Shown piece by piece: positions 41,530 to 49,705 of a stretch of 64,000 nucleotides of DNA; within the stretch, counting starts at the first letter, position 1, and each line of letters starts with the position of its first letter. The notes below the pieces were generated by a model. It did no database searches. It was not told where the DNA came from and saw only the letters and a program-made list of their open reading frames with translations. The position numbers were made by a program, and so were the translations under genes. The stretch spans positions 18,503-82,502 of the forward strand of contig JADKIY010000007.1 of assembly GCA_016722575.1 (NCBI GenBank). Reading direction: 5' to 3'. The stretch comes from Elusimicrobiota bacterium (GTDB taxonomy: Bacteria > Elusimicrobiota > Elusimicrobia > FEN-1173).

Positions 41530-42240
41530 ATGACCGATCATTCGACGCGCTACCGTGTGGTTTTGGCGGACGATCATCCGTTGCTGCGGGAATCCATCGC
41601 TACTTTTATCGAGGACCACGCGGCCGATCGATTGCAGGTGGTCGCCCAGGCGGCCGATGGGTTGGGAGCCCTCGAGGCCGTTCAAAAGCACGAACCGCAC
41701 CTGGTCCTCCTGGATCTCTCCATGCCGCGTTTGGGCGGGCTGGAGGCCATCGGACGGTTGCGGGCCCTGGGCAAACCCCTGTTGATCCTGGTGCTCTCCA
41801 GTTACGACGATCAGGCCCACATCCTCGACGCCATTCGGGCGGGGGCCGACGATTACCTCTTCAAAAAATACGCAACGGCGGAAGTCGTCGTGGGAAACAT
41901 CCTCCGAGCGTTGGGCGAACGGCCCTTGTCCCGGGTGGGGACCTTCCAGAAATTGATCCAGTCGGTGCGGGACGCCGGATTGACGGTGGTGGAGGGCGCC
42001 GAGGGGGTGCTGACCGGGCTGGATCTTGAAATTTTGAAAAAGGTGGCCTTCGACGGGGCCTCCAACGCGGAAATCGTCGCGGACTTGGCCCGAAACGGCG
42101 CCCCGCTATCGGAAGAAGCCGTCGCCAAGAAACTGGCGCAGGTGATCGAAAAGCTGGGGGCCCGAACGGCCGCCCACGCCGTCTGTTTGGCGATCAAAAA
42201 CAATCAGCTGAGCGCCGACGACGCCCGACGGGCGGGCTAG
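41530..42240 (+). CDS. NarL/LuxR-type response regulator with an unusual output domain
   Basis: 236 aa. Receiver: VVLADDHPLLRE, phosphoacceptor Asp in VLLDLSMPRLGG, Ser in VLSSYD, Lys in FKKYA. The C-terminal 75 residues look like a LuxR helix-turn-helix (LTGLDLEILKKVAFDGASNAEIVADL ... EEAVAKKLAQVIEKLGARTA) but with a longer loop between the two helices than usual. Good AAGGAGG before ATG. It converges on a sensor kinase gene; the stop codons of the two share the bases CTAG. Confidence 0.8.
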   Translation: MTDHSTRYRVVLADDHPLLRESIATFIEDHAADRLQVVAQAADGLGALEAVQKHEPHLVLLDLSMPRLGGLEAIGRLRALGKPLLILVLSSYDDQAHILDAIRAGADDYLFKKYATAEVVVGNILRALGERPLSRVGTFQKLIQSVRDAGLTVVEGAEGVLTGLDLEILKKVAFDGASNAEIVADLARNGAPLSEEAVAKKLAQVIEKLGARTAAHAVCLAIKNNQLSADDARRAG

Positions 42241-43946
42241 CGGGGCGGCGGGGGCCGGGGGCTCTCGTCGTCCGCGGCCGCGGGGAAAAGCAGGGTGAGG
42301 GTCGTTCCCCGGCCTTCCGCGCTCGCGATGTCGACTCGCCCGCCGTGTTGGTCCATGACTTTCTTGATCACCAGCAGGCCCAGCCCCGAACCGGTTTCCT
42401 TGGTCGTCGTTTCTTCAAAAAGGTGTCGGCGCTTTTCCTCCGGAAACCCCGCCCCGTTGTCCCGAACCCAGATCGCCACCCCCTCCGCGCGCGTTTCGGT
42501 CCCGATGACCACCTCCCCCTGGCTCCCAATGGCCTCCAGGGCATTTTTGGCCGCGTTTAAGAGCGCCTTGCGGGCTTCGCTTTCCTCCATCCAAGCCAGG
42601 GGGGCGGGCGACGCCAGGAGGGTGGTGAGCCGGCAACCGTCGGGCGGGCGCAATTTGGGGACCAGGCGTTGAACGAAATGATTGGCGTTGGTTTTTTTGG
42701 CGTTCAGGGGCCGGTCCCGGCCGATGGTCAAAATATCCTCGATGAAATCCTCCATCCAATCCAACGTTTCGTAACTCAATAAAAAGTGCTTCGCCGCCTG
42801 GGCGTCGGGTTCGTTGACGTGGGACAAGATCGCGGCCAGGGAGTTGCGAAGGGCCTGGACCAGCTGGCGCAAATCGTGGCCGATGAAGCGCGTCATGCGG
42901 CCGAGCACCGAGTCCCGGGCCCTTTTTTCCAATATGGGTTGGGCGTCTTTGAGCAAATGGGCCAGGTCGCCCAGCTCGTCGTGGGATTGAATGGTGATCA
43001 GGGACCCGAAGTGTCCGGTGGTCCACCGTTGGACCGCGTCCATGAATTGGTGCAGGGACTTGGTGATGAAAACGCCGAAGAAAACGGCCAACAAAACGGC
43101 GAATCCGGTGGCGAAGGCCAGCGAACGCCAAACGCGGCGGCGCACTTTGTCCGCCACCGCCAGGGCGGTCGCCCGGGGTCGTTCAAACACCACCCACCCC
43201 TTGAGGCCCCGAAGCGGTTTCTTGACGCCCAGAACCCGGGAGCCGTCTTCCCGCTTGTACTCCCCCTGGGTCCACCGCGGGTCGGTCCAGGGCGCGGGGG
43301 CGCGGGGGGGGCGCTCGGGCTTGTCGTCGTTGGATTCGGCCCAGGGCGCCCCCTGGGGGTCCAGGAGGTAGGCTTTTCCGCCCGCCCCTTCGGCCAAGGT
43401 GCCCAGGGATTGCGCGAGGACGAACAAGTTAAGACGCGCGACCAAATAGCCTTCAATGTTATTGGCGGGGGACAGGATCGGGACGCAGGTCAGCAACCGG
43501 GGATGGGAGGGCGGGACGATTTGCACGCGCCCCAGGAACACCCCGTCTCTGTCCACCGCGGCGCGAAGACGCGGCCATTCGCTGGACGACACCGGCCGTC
43601 CTTTTTTAAAGCGGTGCAGGGCGTGGAGGAGCCGTCCCGCCCGGTCGTGGACCCACAAGTCCGTTAAAATCGGTTGGGTGTTGAGGGCGGACCCGAGCGT
43701 CCGGCTCACCACCGCCCCGGGGGATCGCACGGACAGGTTTCGTCCCATGCCCGTTAGGAGATTGACGGCCGCGTCGATCTGGCCGTTGACCATGTCCACG
43801 GTCCGATCGGCGAGGCCGCTTTGGATTTGAAAGCTGGACGCGGTGAGCGAACGGCTCACCTCCCGTTCCAACCGAAAGCCGAGCCACCCCAGGGGAACCC
43901 AGGCGATGACCAACGACACGAAGATGAATTTTTGCCAGAGCCGCAC
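42237..43946 (-). CDS. Membrane sensor histidine kinase with extracytoplasmic sensor
   Basis: 569 aa. First helix FIFVSLVIAWVPLGWLGF, a periplasmic sensor of about 240 residues (dCache-like: LWVHDRAGRLLHAL, VVFERP), second helix LAFATGFAVLLAVFFGVF, a HAMP-like linker, and an H-box FIGHDLRQLVQALRNSL. The ATPase domain has NAAKNALEAIG, VRDNGAGFPEEK, and GSGLGLLVIKKVMDQHGG. Probably the partner of the regulator at 41530 although on the opposite strand. Its signal is unknown. Confidence 0.85.
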   Translation of the reverse strand: MRLWQKFIFVSLVIAWVPLGWLGFRLEREVSRSLTASSFQIQSGLADRTVDMVNGQIDAAVNLLTGMGRNLSVRSPGAVVSRTLGSALNTQPILTDLWVHDRAGRLLHALHRFKKGRPVSSSEWPRLRAAVDRDGVFLGRVQIVPPSHPRLLTCVPILSPANNIEGYLVARLNLFVLAQSLGTLAEGAGGKAYLLDPQGAPWAESNDDKPERPPRAPAPWTDPRWTQGEYKREDGSRVLGVKKPLRGLKGWVVFERPRATALAVADKVRRRVWRSLAFATGFAVLLAVFFGVFITKSLHQFMDAVQRWTTGHFGSLITIQSHDELGDLAHLLKDAQPILEKRARDSVLGRMTRFIGHDLRQLVQALRNSLAAILSHVNEPDAQAAKHFLLSYETLDWMEDFIEDILTIGRDRPLNAKKTNANHFVQRLVPKLRPPDGCRLTTLLASPAPLAWMEESEARKALLNAAKNALEAIGSQGEVVIGTETRAEGVAIWVRDNGAGFPEEKRRHLFEETTTKETGSGLGLLVIKKVMDQHGGRVDIASAEGRGTTLTLLFPAAADDESPRPPPPR

Positions 43947-43948
43947 GT

Positions 43949-45217
43949 TTATTCGGGCTCGAGGAAGGAAACCACCGCTTTTTGCGCGGATCCCCCTCGG
44001 TCGGAATCCCGAGGGCTGCGGGCGACGGTTTTAACGCGTCCGGGGTCGATCCCGTAATCCCGCACCAGAACGTATTTGATCCGTTGCGCCCGGGCGGCGG
44101 CCAAGGACTCGGCGTTGTTTTCCCGCTCCTCGGCCATCCCTTCGATCAAAGCCAATTGTTCGGGAAAGGCGCGGAGGTTGTTGGCCAGCTGCCGCACTTC
44201 CAGCTGAGCGGCCCCGGCCAAATCGCTGGAGTTTCGTCGGAAATGCAATTCCTGCGCCCATTGCCGGTTGGGCGGCGGTTCCGGGGCTTCGTCCCGGGGG
44301 GCGGGTTTTCCCCGGCCGGCGCTTTTGGGCCCGAGGAGGACGAATCCTTCGCTGTCGGTGAGCGCGCCCCCGGTCCAGGGAAAAGCCGTCAAGAAGGCCC
44401 GGTAAGTCCCCGGGCGGGCGGGATTCCCGTGGGCGCCGAGCCCGTCCCAGTCCAAAGTCGCCGCCAGTTCACGGGTGCCGGAAAAGGTCCGCATCAATCG
44501 CCCGGATTTCATTTCCACCAAACGGACCGACCAGCGTCGGATGCGCAGGGGTTCAAAGAGAAAAAGGGAAACCGAAACCCGGGTCTCTCCGTCGGGAGAC
44601 ACGGGCCCCGGGGCCGTGTGAACGTGCACGGTGGGGCCCTCCGTTTCACTTTTCCGCAACGGCGGTTTGACGGGTTGTATGGCCAGCCGAAATCCTTCAA
44701 AACCCTCGGCGGTCCCGCTGGCGAACCGAAGGTAAAAGGAAGCCGGCGGCAGGGAGAGGGGGAGAAACACCTCGGCCCCAAGACGGAAGGCCTGCAAGGA
44801 GCGCTTTCGATCCTTTTCGGTGGAGCGGGCCGGGCGGACGATGGTCACCCCCACGGCCGCGTCCGGAAACGTGAGGGCGTAGTCCCGGCAAAGGGCCAGG
44901 AGGGTCCGGGCGCGATCGGTCAAGGCTTCCCCGTCGTTGGCGAACAGCGATTCCGAATACAGCGCCAGCGACGCGCCCCCGCCCCGACGATCCACGCGGA
45001 GTCCGGAATAGAAATTGTCCATTTTCGAAAGGAGGGATTCCCGGTTCTTGGTCAGTTCGTCGGTTTTGACGGCGTTGTCGACGGGCCCGGGCGAAGAGGG
45101 GTCCGCCGCGACGGACCGTCCTCCGGCGCGGGCCGCCCCGGCGGCGGGGGCGGCCGACGCGGGCCCCCGGACGGAGGCCATCAGCATGAACAAGAACAGC
45201 GCGCGGTGTCGGATCAC
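43949..45217 (-). CDS. OmpA-family C-terminal domain protein (peptidoglycan-binding)
   Basis: 422 aa. Start GTG 45217 gives a signal peptide (VIRHRALFLFMLMASVRGPASA). The middle contains a FlgD-like Ig segment (RTFSGTRELAATLDWDGLG ... PGTYRAFL). The C-terminal 110 residues are OmpA/MotB-like: LHFRRNSSDL, LALIEGMAEERENNA, LAAARAQRIKYVL, YGIDPGRVKTV. The GxxD of canonical OmpA (peptidoglycan contact) reads GMAE here. It follows the kinase gene by two bases in the same direction. Promoter at 45246-45273. Confidence 0.7.
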   Translation of the reverse strand: MIRHRALFLFMLMASVRGPASAAPAAGAARAGGRSVAADPSSPGPVDNAVKTDELTKNRESLLSKMDNFYSGLRVDRRGGGASLALYSESLFANDGEALTDRARTLLALCRDYALTFPDAAVGVTIVRPARSTEKDRKRSLQAFRLGAEVFLPLSLPPASFYLRFASGTAEGFEGFRLAIQPVKPPLRKSETEGPTVHVHTAPGPVSPDGETRVSVSLFLFEPLRIRRWSVRLVEMKSGRLMRTFSGTRELAATLDWDGLGAHGNPARPGTYRAFLTAFPWTGGALTDSEGFVLLGPKSAGRGKPAPRDEAPEPPPNRQWAQELHFRRNSSDLAGAAQLEVRQLANNLRAFPEQLALIEGMAEERENNAESLAAARAQRIKYVLVRDYGIDPGRVKTVARSPRDSDRGGSAQKAVVSFLEPE

Positions 45218-45245
45218 AGAGTGGGTCCTTTGGGTTCCTCCTCCA

Positions 45246-45273
45246 AGTGTACTGCTCCCCCGGAAAATTGCAA
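45246..45273 (-). promoter_or_regulatory. Promoter of the OmpA-like gene
   Basis: On the minus strand TTGCAA (complement of 45268-45273), 16 bases, TACACT (complement of 45246-45251). Back to back with the promoter at 45282. Confidence 0.5.
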
Positions 45274-45281
45274 GGACCCCC

Positions 45282-45310
45282 TTGAATATCCGTTCGGGGA
45301 TGCCCATACT
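45282..45310 (+). promoter_or_regulatory. Promoter of the acyltransferase-ThiF-nitroreductase-glycosyltransferase operon
   Basis: TTGAAT (45282-45287), 17 bases, CATACT (45305-45310), 54 bases before the first ATG. Confidence 0.55.
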
Positions 45311-45364
45311 GGGGGGGGCCGTCCCGGGGGGTTTCCGGCGGCCACTTTTTGCGACGCGAGGTCG

Positions 45365-46561
45365 ATGGTGAAAGTCAAAGTGGGTCCCGAGCACGTCAGC
45401 CGGTTGCGCGATGGGTTGATGCGGCAATTGTTGCGCGCCCGCCTGGAAGGGAGGTCCGAACCCGAAAAGCTGCTGGAAATCGGTCGAGGGGAATTCGCCG
45501 AAGAACTCATCCGGCAAATTCCCCACCTGACGGTTTCCGCCCACGACCCCGCCCTTCGGACCGACGCCGACGTGGTCCGCCCTTTCCCCTACCCGGCCCA
45601 CACGTTCGACGCGGTGTTCGCCGAGGAAGTCCTCGTGGGGTTCGATCACTTCTACCACTTGTTGGGTGAAATCGCCCGCGTGCTGCGCCCGGGCGGTGTG
45701 TTGTTCCTTTGGGATCTGAAAGCCCGCCTGCACGAATGGACGGTCCCGGAACTGATCGGCCTGCTGAAGCCGCCGCCTCCCCCGCCGCCGGCGTCGCCTC
45801 TGGACCAAGCGACGTTAAACGAGAAGCTTCACCGGGTCGAAGCGATTCCGGATTCCACGGTGGGCGTGTTCACCTTTAAAATCGCCAAGACGCCGGTCGA
45901 ACGGATGTCGATTCATCGCCTTCGCCACGCGGTCTACGTGGAAGAGATGGGTTGGGAACGGGACAACCCCGAACACCCCGGTCTGGAAATGGACGAGATG
46001 GACCCCGTGTCCGTCCTTCTCGGGGCCTACACCTCGGACGGGGAGGCGGTCTCCACCATCCGACTGATCCTGCCTCTCGGCAAAAACCTTCCCTTTCAGA
46101 AGTATCCGGGGGGCGTCGGGGTCGCCCCGCCCGCCCCCGAGCGCATGGCCGAATTGTCGCGATTCACCACGAAGAAGGATTTCCGTCGACGGGGATCCGA
46201 CGGCTTGTTTGCGCCGCTTCACGACGCGGCGACTTCCGGGGAGTCCTCCGCCGGGGTGGCGTCGGAGCGGTTGCTGATCGTCCTCGGATTGTTTCGATTG
46301 GTGTTTGAAGTCAGCGGGGTGTTGGGCCTGTCCCATTGGTTCGCTCACATGGAGAAGCGGCTGGCCCACAGCCTGAAGCGGTTGGGACTCTTTTTTGAGG
46401 AAGTGGGGCCGGAGGTCGTCTGGCCGGATTGCCGTCGACGGTTGACCTACCGCGGAGACATCGAATCGATGCACCACCGCTGCCTGGCCCATTCCAGCGA
46501 ATTGGTGGAACTCTTGACGGGACGAAAAGCCTTGGCCCCGAAACCCGGAGGTCCCGTTTGA
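45365..46561 (+). CDS. Methyltransferase-like domain fused to FeeM/exosortase-type N-acyltransferase
   Basis: 398 aa. Residues 1-140 look like a trimmed class I methyltransferase: KLLEIGRGEFAEELI, FPYPAHTFDAVFAEEVL, and ARVLRPGGVLFLWDL; the SAM-binding glycine pattern is partly lost. After a Pro run, residues about 165-380 match the GNAT-like acyltransferases associated with PEP-CTERM/exosortase systems and with N-acyl amino acid synthases: RLRHAVYVEEMGWE, VSTIRLILPLG, AELSRFTTKKDFRRR. Such enzymes take acyl groups from acyl-ACP to an amine. First gene of a coupled operon. Its stop overlaps the next TTG start. Confidence 0.75.
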   Translation: MVKVKVGPEHVSRLRDGLMRQLLRARLEGRSEPEKLLEIGRGEFAEELIRQIPHLTVSAHDPALRTDADVVRPFPYPAHTFDAVFAEEVLVGFDHFYHLLGEIARVLRPGGVLFLWDLKARLHEWTVPELIGLLKPPPPPPPASPLDQATLNEKLHRVEAIPDSTVGVFTFKIAKTPVERMSIHRLRHAVYVEEMGWERDNPEHPGLEMDEMDPVSVLLGAYTSDGEAVSTIRLILPLGKNLPFQKYPGGVGVAPPAPERMAELSRFTTKKDFRRRGSDGLFAPLHDAATSGESSAGVASERLLIVLGLFRLVFEVSGVLGLSHWFAHMEKRLAHSLKRLGLFFEEVGPEVVWPDCRRRLTYRGDIESMHHRCLAHSSELVELLTGRKALAPKPGGPV

Positions 46562-47433
46562 CGGGCGGAGCGGGGTTCTCGCGCGACGCGGCGTTTTCCC
46601 GAACCCTCGGGTGGGTGACGGCCCCCGAGTTGGAGCGGTTAAGGACCGCCCGGGTGGCCGTGGCCGGCCTGGGGGGGGTGGGGGGCGGGCACGTCCTGGC
46701 CTTGGCGCGCCTCGGCGTCGGGCGGCTCGCGCTCGCCGATTTCGACCGTTTTGAAATTCACAACTTCAACCGCCAGTCCGGCGCCTTTTGCTCCACCGTC
46801 GGCCAAACCAAGCTCGAGGTCCTCTCCCGAATGGCCCGGGACATCAATCCGGAAATGGACCTGCGGGCGTTCCCCGACGGGGTCACCGAAACCAACGTGG
46901 ACGCCTTTTTGGACGGGGTGGATCTTTACATCGACGGGCTCGATTTTTTTCAATTGGAAATACGGCGAAAGGTCTTTGCGGCCTGCCGGGCCCGCGGAAT
47001 CCCGGCCGTGACCGCCGCCCCCCTGGGATTTGGAACGGCGATGATCACGTTCCTGCCGGACGGGATGAGTTTTGAATCCTATTTCCGACTGGAGGGTCGT
47101 TCGGAGCCCGAGCGCTACGCCCGCTTCTTGGTGGGTCTGTCCCCGGCTCTCCTTCACATCAAATACCTCGTGGATCCGTTGGCGGTCGACTTTGCCCAAC
47201 GGCGGGGCCCTTCCACCGGGGTCGCTTGCGAGCTTTGTTCCGCGGTGGCGGTCGCCCAAGCTCTGAAATTATTGCTGAAGCGCGGACCCGTCCGCGGCGC
47301 CCCCTGGATCCTCCAGTTCGACGCCTACCGCCAAGTGGCCCGCTGGTCCTACCGGCCCGGGGGAAACGCGAACCCCCTGCAACGGCTTCTCATCCATCTG
47401 ATTCAACGGCGACTCAAGGCGAAGGCGTTTTGA
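46558..47433 (+). CDS. ThiF/MoeB/E1-like adenylating enzyme
   Basis: 291 aa. ATP site VAGLGGVGGGHVLALARLG, then LADFDRFEIHNFNRQSGA (conserved Asp, Asn, Arg and Gln), and DLYIDGLDFF. One CxxC (CELC) is present; the second zinc pair of classical MoeB/ThiF is missing. TTG 46558 overlaps the upstream stop and has GGAGG (46547-46551) six bases before. It would activate a carboxylate as acyl-adenylate. In mycobacterial Rv1355c/MoeY-type proteins a ThiF domain is fused to a nitroreductase domain; here the two are separate but adjacent. Confidence 0.82.
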   Translation: MTGGAGFSRDAAFSRTLGWVTAPELERLRTARVAVAGLGGVGGGHVLALARLGVGRLALADFDRFEIHNFNRQSGAFCSTVGQTKLEVLSRMARDINPEMDLRAFPDGVTETNVDAFLDGVDLYIDGLDFFQLEIRRKVFAACRARGIPAVTAAPLGFGTAMITFLPDGMSFESYFRLEGRSEPERYARFLVGLSPALLHIKYLVDPLAVDFAQRRGPSTGVACELCSAVAVAQALKLLLKRGPVRGAPWILQFDAYRQVARWSYRPGGNANPLQRLLIHLIQRRLKAKAF

Positions 47434-48506
47434 CCGGGCGCGGCGCGATCGATCAAGTGTTGGAGCGGGCCCGTTGGGCCCCCTCCGGCGACAACACCCA
47501 GCCGTGGCGTTTTGAGCGGGTTTCCCCCGATTCCGTTCGGATCGTCGTCCGCGACACGCGCCGCCATTGCGTGTACGATCTGGACGGTCGTCCGACCCAG
47601 TTGTCCGCCGGCGCGTTGCTCGAATCGATGTTTTTGGCCGCCGGCGCCATCGGTCGTCGGTTGGAATGGAAGCGACTGCCCTCCGGCACGGAGGAGCGCA
47701 CGGTGTTGGAGGTCCGTTTGGGGGGGGCGTCGGAAAGCCCGCCCGACCCCCTTCACGCGTATCTGGAAACCCGGTCGGTTCAGCGCGGGCTCCTCCGCCC
47801 CCGTCGGCTGACCTCGGCGGAAAAAAGCCGGATTGAAAGCGCGGTGGGGGCGGACCACCGCGTCGTTTGGCTGGAGTCGGCGGTTTCCCGGTGGCGAACC
47901 GCCGTTCTGCTGTGGCGTGTGGCGCATTTTCGTCTGAGCCTCCCCGAAGCCTACGACGTGCACCGGGACGTCATTGAATGGGGGGCCGAGGTCAGCGAAG
48001 ACCGGATGCCCGACCGATCGATCGTCTCCAACGCCGCTTTGCGGTGGGCCATGCGTTTCGTCCTTAAGAGTGCGGCGCGCGTGCGGTGGTTCAACCGTTG
48101 GCTGGGGGGGGCCTGGTCCCCGGGTTTCTTGATGGATTTCCTGCCCCAGTTGGCCTGCGGCGCCCAGGTTCTTCTCCTCGCCGAACGGCCGCCGTCGACG
48201 GTGGACGATTTCCTGGAATCGGGCCGGGCGGTTCAGCGTTTTTGGCTGGCCGTTACGCGGGAAGGGCTCTGGCACCAACCGGCTTACACGCCGATCCAAT
48301 TCAATCGATACCTCCGCGAAGGCCGCGCGTTTACGGCCGACGGGGCTGTGGAGAAGCTGGCGCGCCGGTTGAACGCCGCCTACGAACGCTGGTTGCCGAC
48401 CGATCCGGCCCGGGTGGTCTGGTTGGGGCGCGTGGGGGCGGGGTCGGGGCCCCGTTTCCGTTCCCTCCGAATTCCCCTCGAACGACTCTGGAGTTCCCCG
48501 GCCTGA
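47430..48506 (+). CDS. Nitroreductase-family flavoprotein
   Basis: 358 aa, longer than simple nitroreductases (about 200). The N-terminal FMN-binding motif ARWAPSGDNTQPWRFE is clear, and a C-terminal part GAQVLLLAERPPSTVDDFLESGRAVQRFWLA resembles the second half of the fold, with AVTREGLWHQPA. A helical insertion lies between (about 140-240). TTG 47430 overlaps the ThiF stop. Likely an oxidoreductase acting on the same metabolite as the ThiF protein (Rv1355c-like arrangement). Confidence 0.8.
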   Translation: MTGRGAIDQVLERARWAPSGDNTQPWRFERVSPDSVRIVVRDTRRHCVYDLDGRPTQLSAGALLESMFLAAGAIGRRLEWKRLPSGTEERTVLEVRLGGASESPPDPLHAYLETRSVQRGLLRPRRLTSAEKSRIESAVGADHRVVWLESAVSRWRTAVLLWRVAHFRLSLPEAYDVHRDVIEWGAEVSEDRMPDRSIVSNAALRWAMRFVLKSAARVRWFNRWLGGAWSPGFLMDFLPQLACGAQVLLLAERPPSTVDDFLESGRAVQRFWLAVTREGLWHQPAYTPIQFNRYLREGRAFTADGAVEKLARRLNAAYERWLPTDPARVVWLGRVGAGSGPRFRSLRIPLERLWSSPA

Positions 48507-49696
48507 AAACCCTCTTGTTTGTGGCCGAAGGCGCCACTTTGAGCCACATCGCGCGGCCCCTGGCCTTGATCCGCGGCCTGGACCGTTCCCGATACCGACC
48601 CCTCATCGCCTGCGCTCCCTGGCACGCGAAATGGGTCCGGGCCGAGGGCCTGGACCCGTTGCCGCTCGACTGCCGCTCGAGCGAGGAATTCCTGCGGGCC
48701 CTGGAGACCGGACGGCCGGTCTTCGACCTGGACACCCTTCGGCGGTACGTGCAAAACGACCTCCGCCTCCTGGGCCGCCACCGGCCGGACCTCGTGATCG
48801 GCGATTTCCGACTTTCGCTCTCCGTGAGCGCGCGCCGCGCTCGCGTGCCCTACGCCGCGCTCGCCAACGCCCACTGGAGCCCCGCCGGCGGGCCGCGGCC
48901 TTGGATTCGACCGGTGTTGTCGGGCTGGAATTGGCTGCCGTCCGCCGTGCTCGACGTCGTCGGCCGGGCGGCGTGGCCTCTCGTTGAGCGGCTTCACGCC
49001 GCCCCGCTGAACCGGCTTCGGCGGGAAAACGGGATGGCCCCGCTGAAGCCCGATTTGAGGTGGATTTATACGGAGGCGGACCACGTCCTCTACGCCGATC
49101 CGCCCGCCCTTTACCCCGATCTTCGGTGCCCGGACCGCCACCGGTTCCTGGGCGCGGTGCTGTGGTCTCCCGAGAAGAATCCGGCCCCGGGCCCCCGTCC
49201 GGGCCGGGAGGGCGAGCGCGTCTACGTCGCTCTCGGGAGCTCGGGCAGCCCGGGTTCGTTGGACCCTTTGCTGCGGGCGCTCGAGGAATGGCCCTGCACG
49301 GCCGTCGTCTCCACCGCGGGGGGGCCGGCCCCCTCCGGTTTTCCTCGGGCGCAATTCGCTCCCTATTGGGACGGGGGGGAACAATCCGCCGGCGCGCGTT
49401 TGGTCGTTTGCAACGGCGGCGCCGGAGCGGTTCATCAGGCGCTGGCGGTGGGCGTCCCGGTCCTCGCGGTGTGCCGGAATCTGGATCAACTGTTGTGCAT
49501 GCGCGCGGTGGAAGCGGCGGGAGCGGGGCGGGTCCTTCGGGAAGATCGATTGACGGTTCAACGGATCAAGGCCGCTCTGCGCGAAATTTGGGAAAACCCG
49601 AAAATGCGGGCCGCGGCGGGGCGCCAGTCCGCCGGAATCTCCGTTCGAGAAACCGACGCGCGGTTCGGCGCGTTCCTGGAAGAGATTTTTCGTTAA
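48503..49696 (+). CDS. MGT-type glycosyltransferase (GT1/GT28-like)
   Basis: 397 aa. N-terminal Rossmann part TLLFVAEGATLSHIARPLALIRGL with a His in the position used by GT-B enzymes; C-terminal nucleotide-sugar site VVCNGGAGAVHQALAVGVPVL and NLDQLLCMRAVEAAGAG. The frame before the first codons lies in nitroreductase, so the start is CTG 48503 (overlapping its stop) or TTG 48515; GGAG at 48490 supports the former. It probably glycosylates the operon's product. Last gene of the operon, convergent with the outer-membrane protein gene. Confidence 0.8.
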   Translation: MKTLLFVAEGATLSHIARPLALIRGLDRSRYRPLIACAPWHAKWVRAEGLDPLPLDCRSSEEFLRALETGRPVFDLDTLRRYVQNDLRLLGRHRPDLVIGDFRLSLSVSARRARVPYAALANAHWSPAGGPRPWIRPVLSGWNWLPSAVLDVVGRAAWPLVERLHAAPLNRLRRENGMAPLKPDLRWIYTEADHVLYADPPALYPDLRCPDRHRFLGAVLWSPEKNPAPGPRPGREGERVYVALGSSGSPGSLDPLLRALEEWPCTAVVSTAGGPAPSGFPRAQFAPYWDGGEQSAGARLVVCNGGAGAVHQALAVGVPVLAVCRNLDQLLCMRAVEAAGAGRVLREDRLTVQRIKAALREIWENPKMRAAAGRQSAGISVRETDARFGAFLEEIFR

Positions 49697-49705
49697 GCGG
49701 GGCGG

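Noticed and set aside
43982..45364. Long in-frame extension upstream of the acyltransferase
   Set aside because: It runs antisense through the OmpA-like gene, and the promoter at 45282-45310 lies inside it; ATG 45365 is the sensible start.
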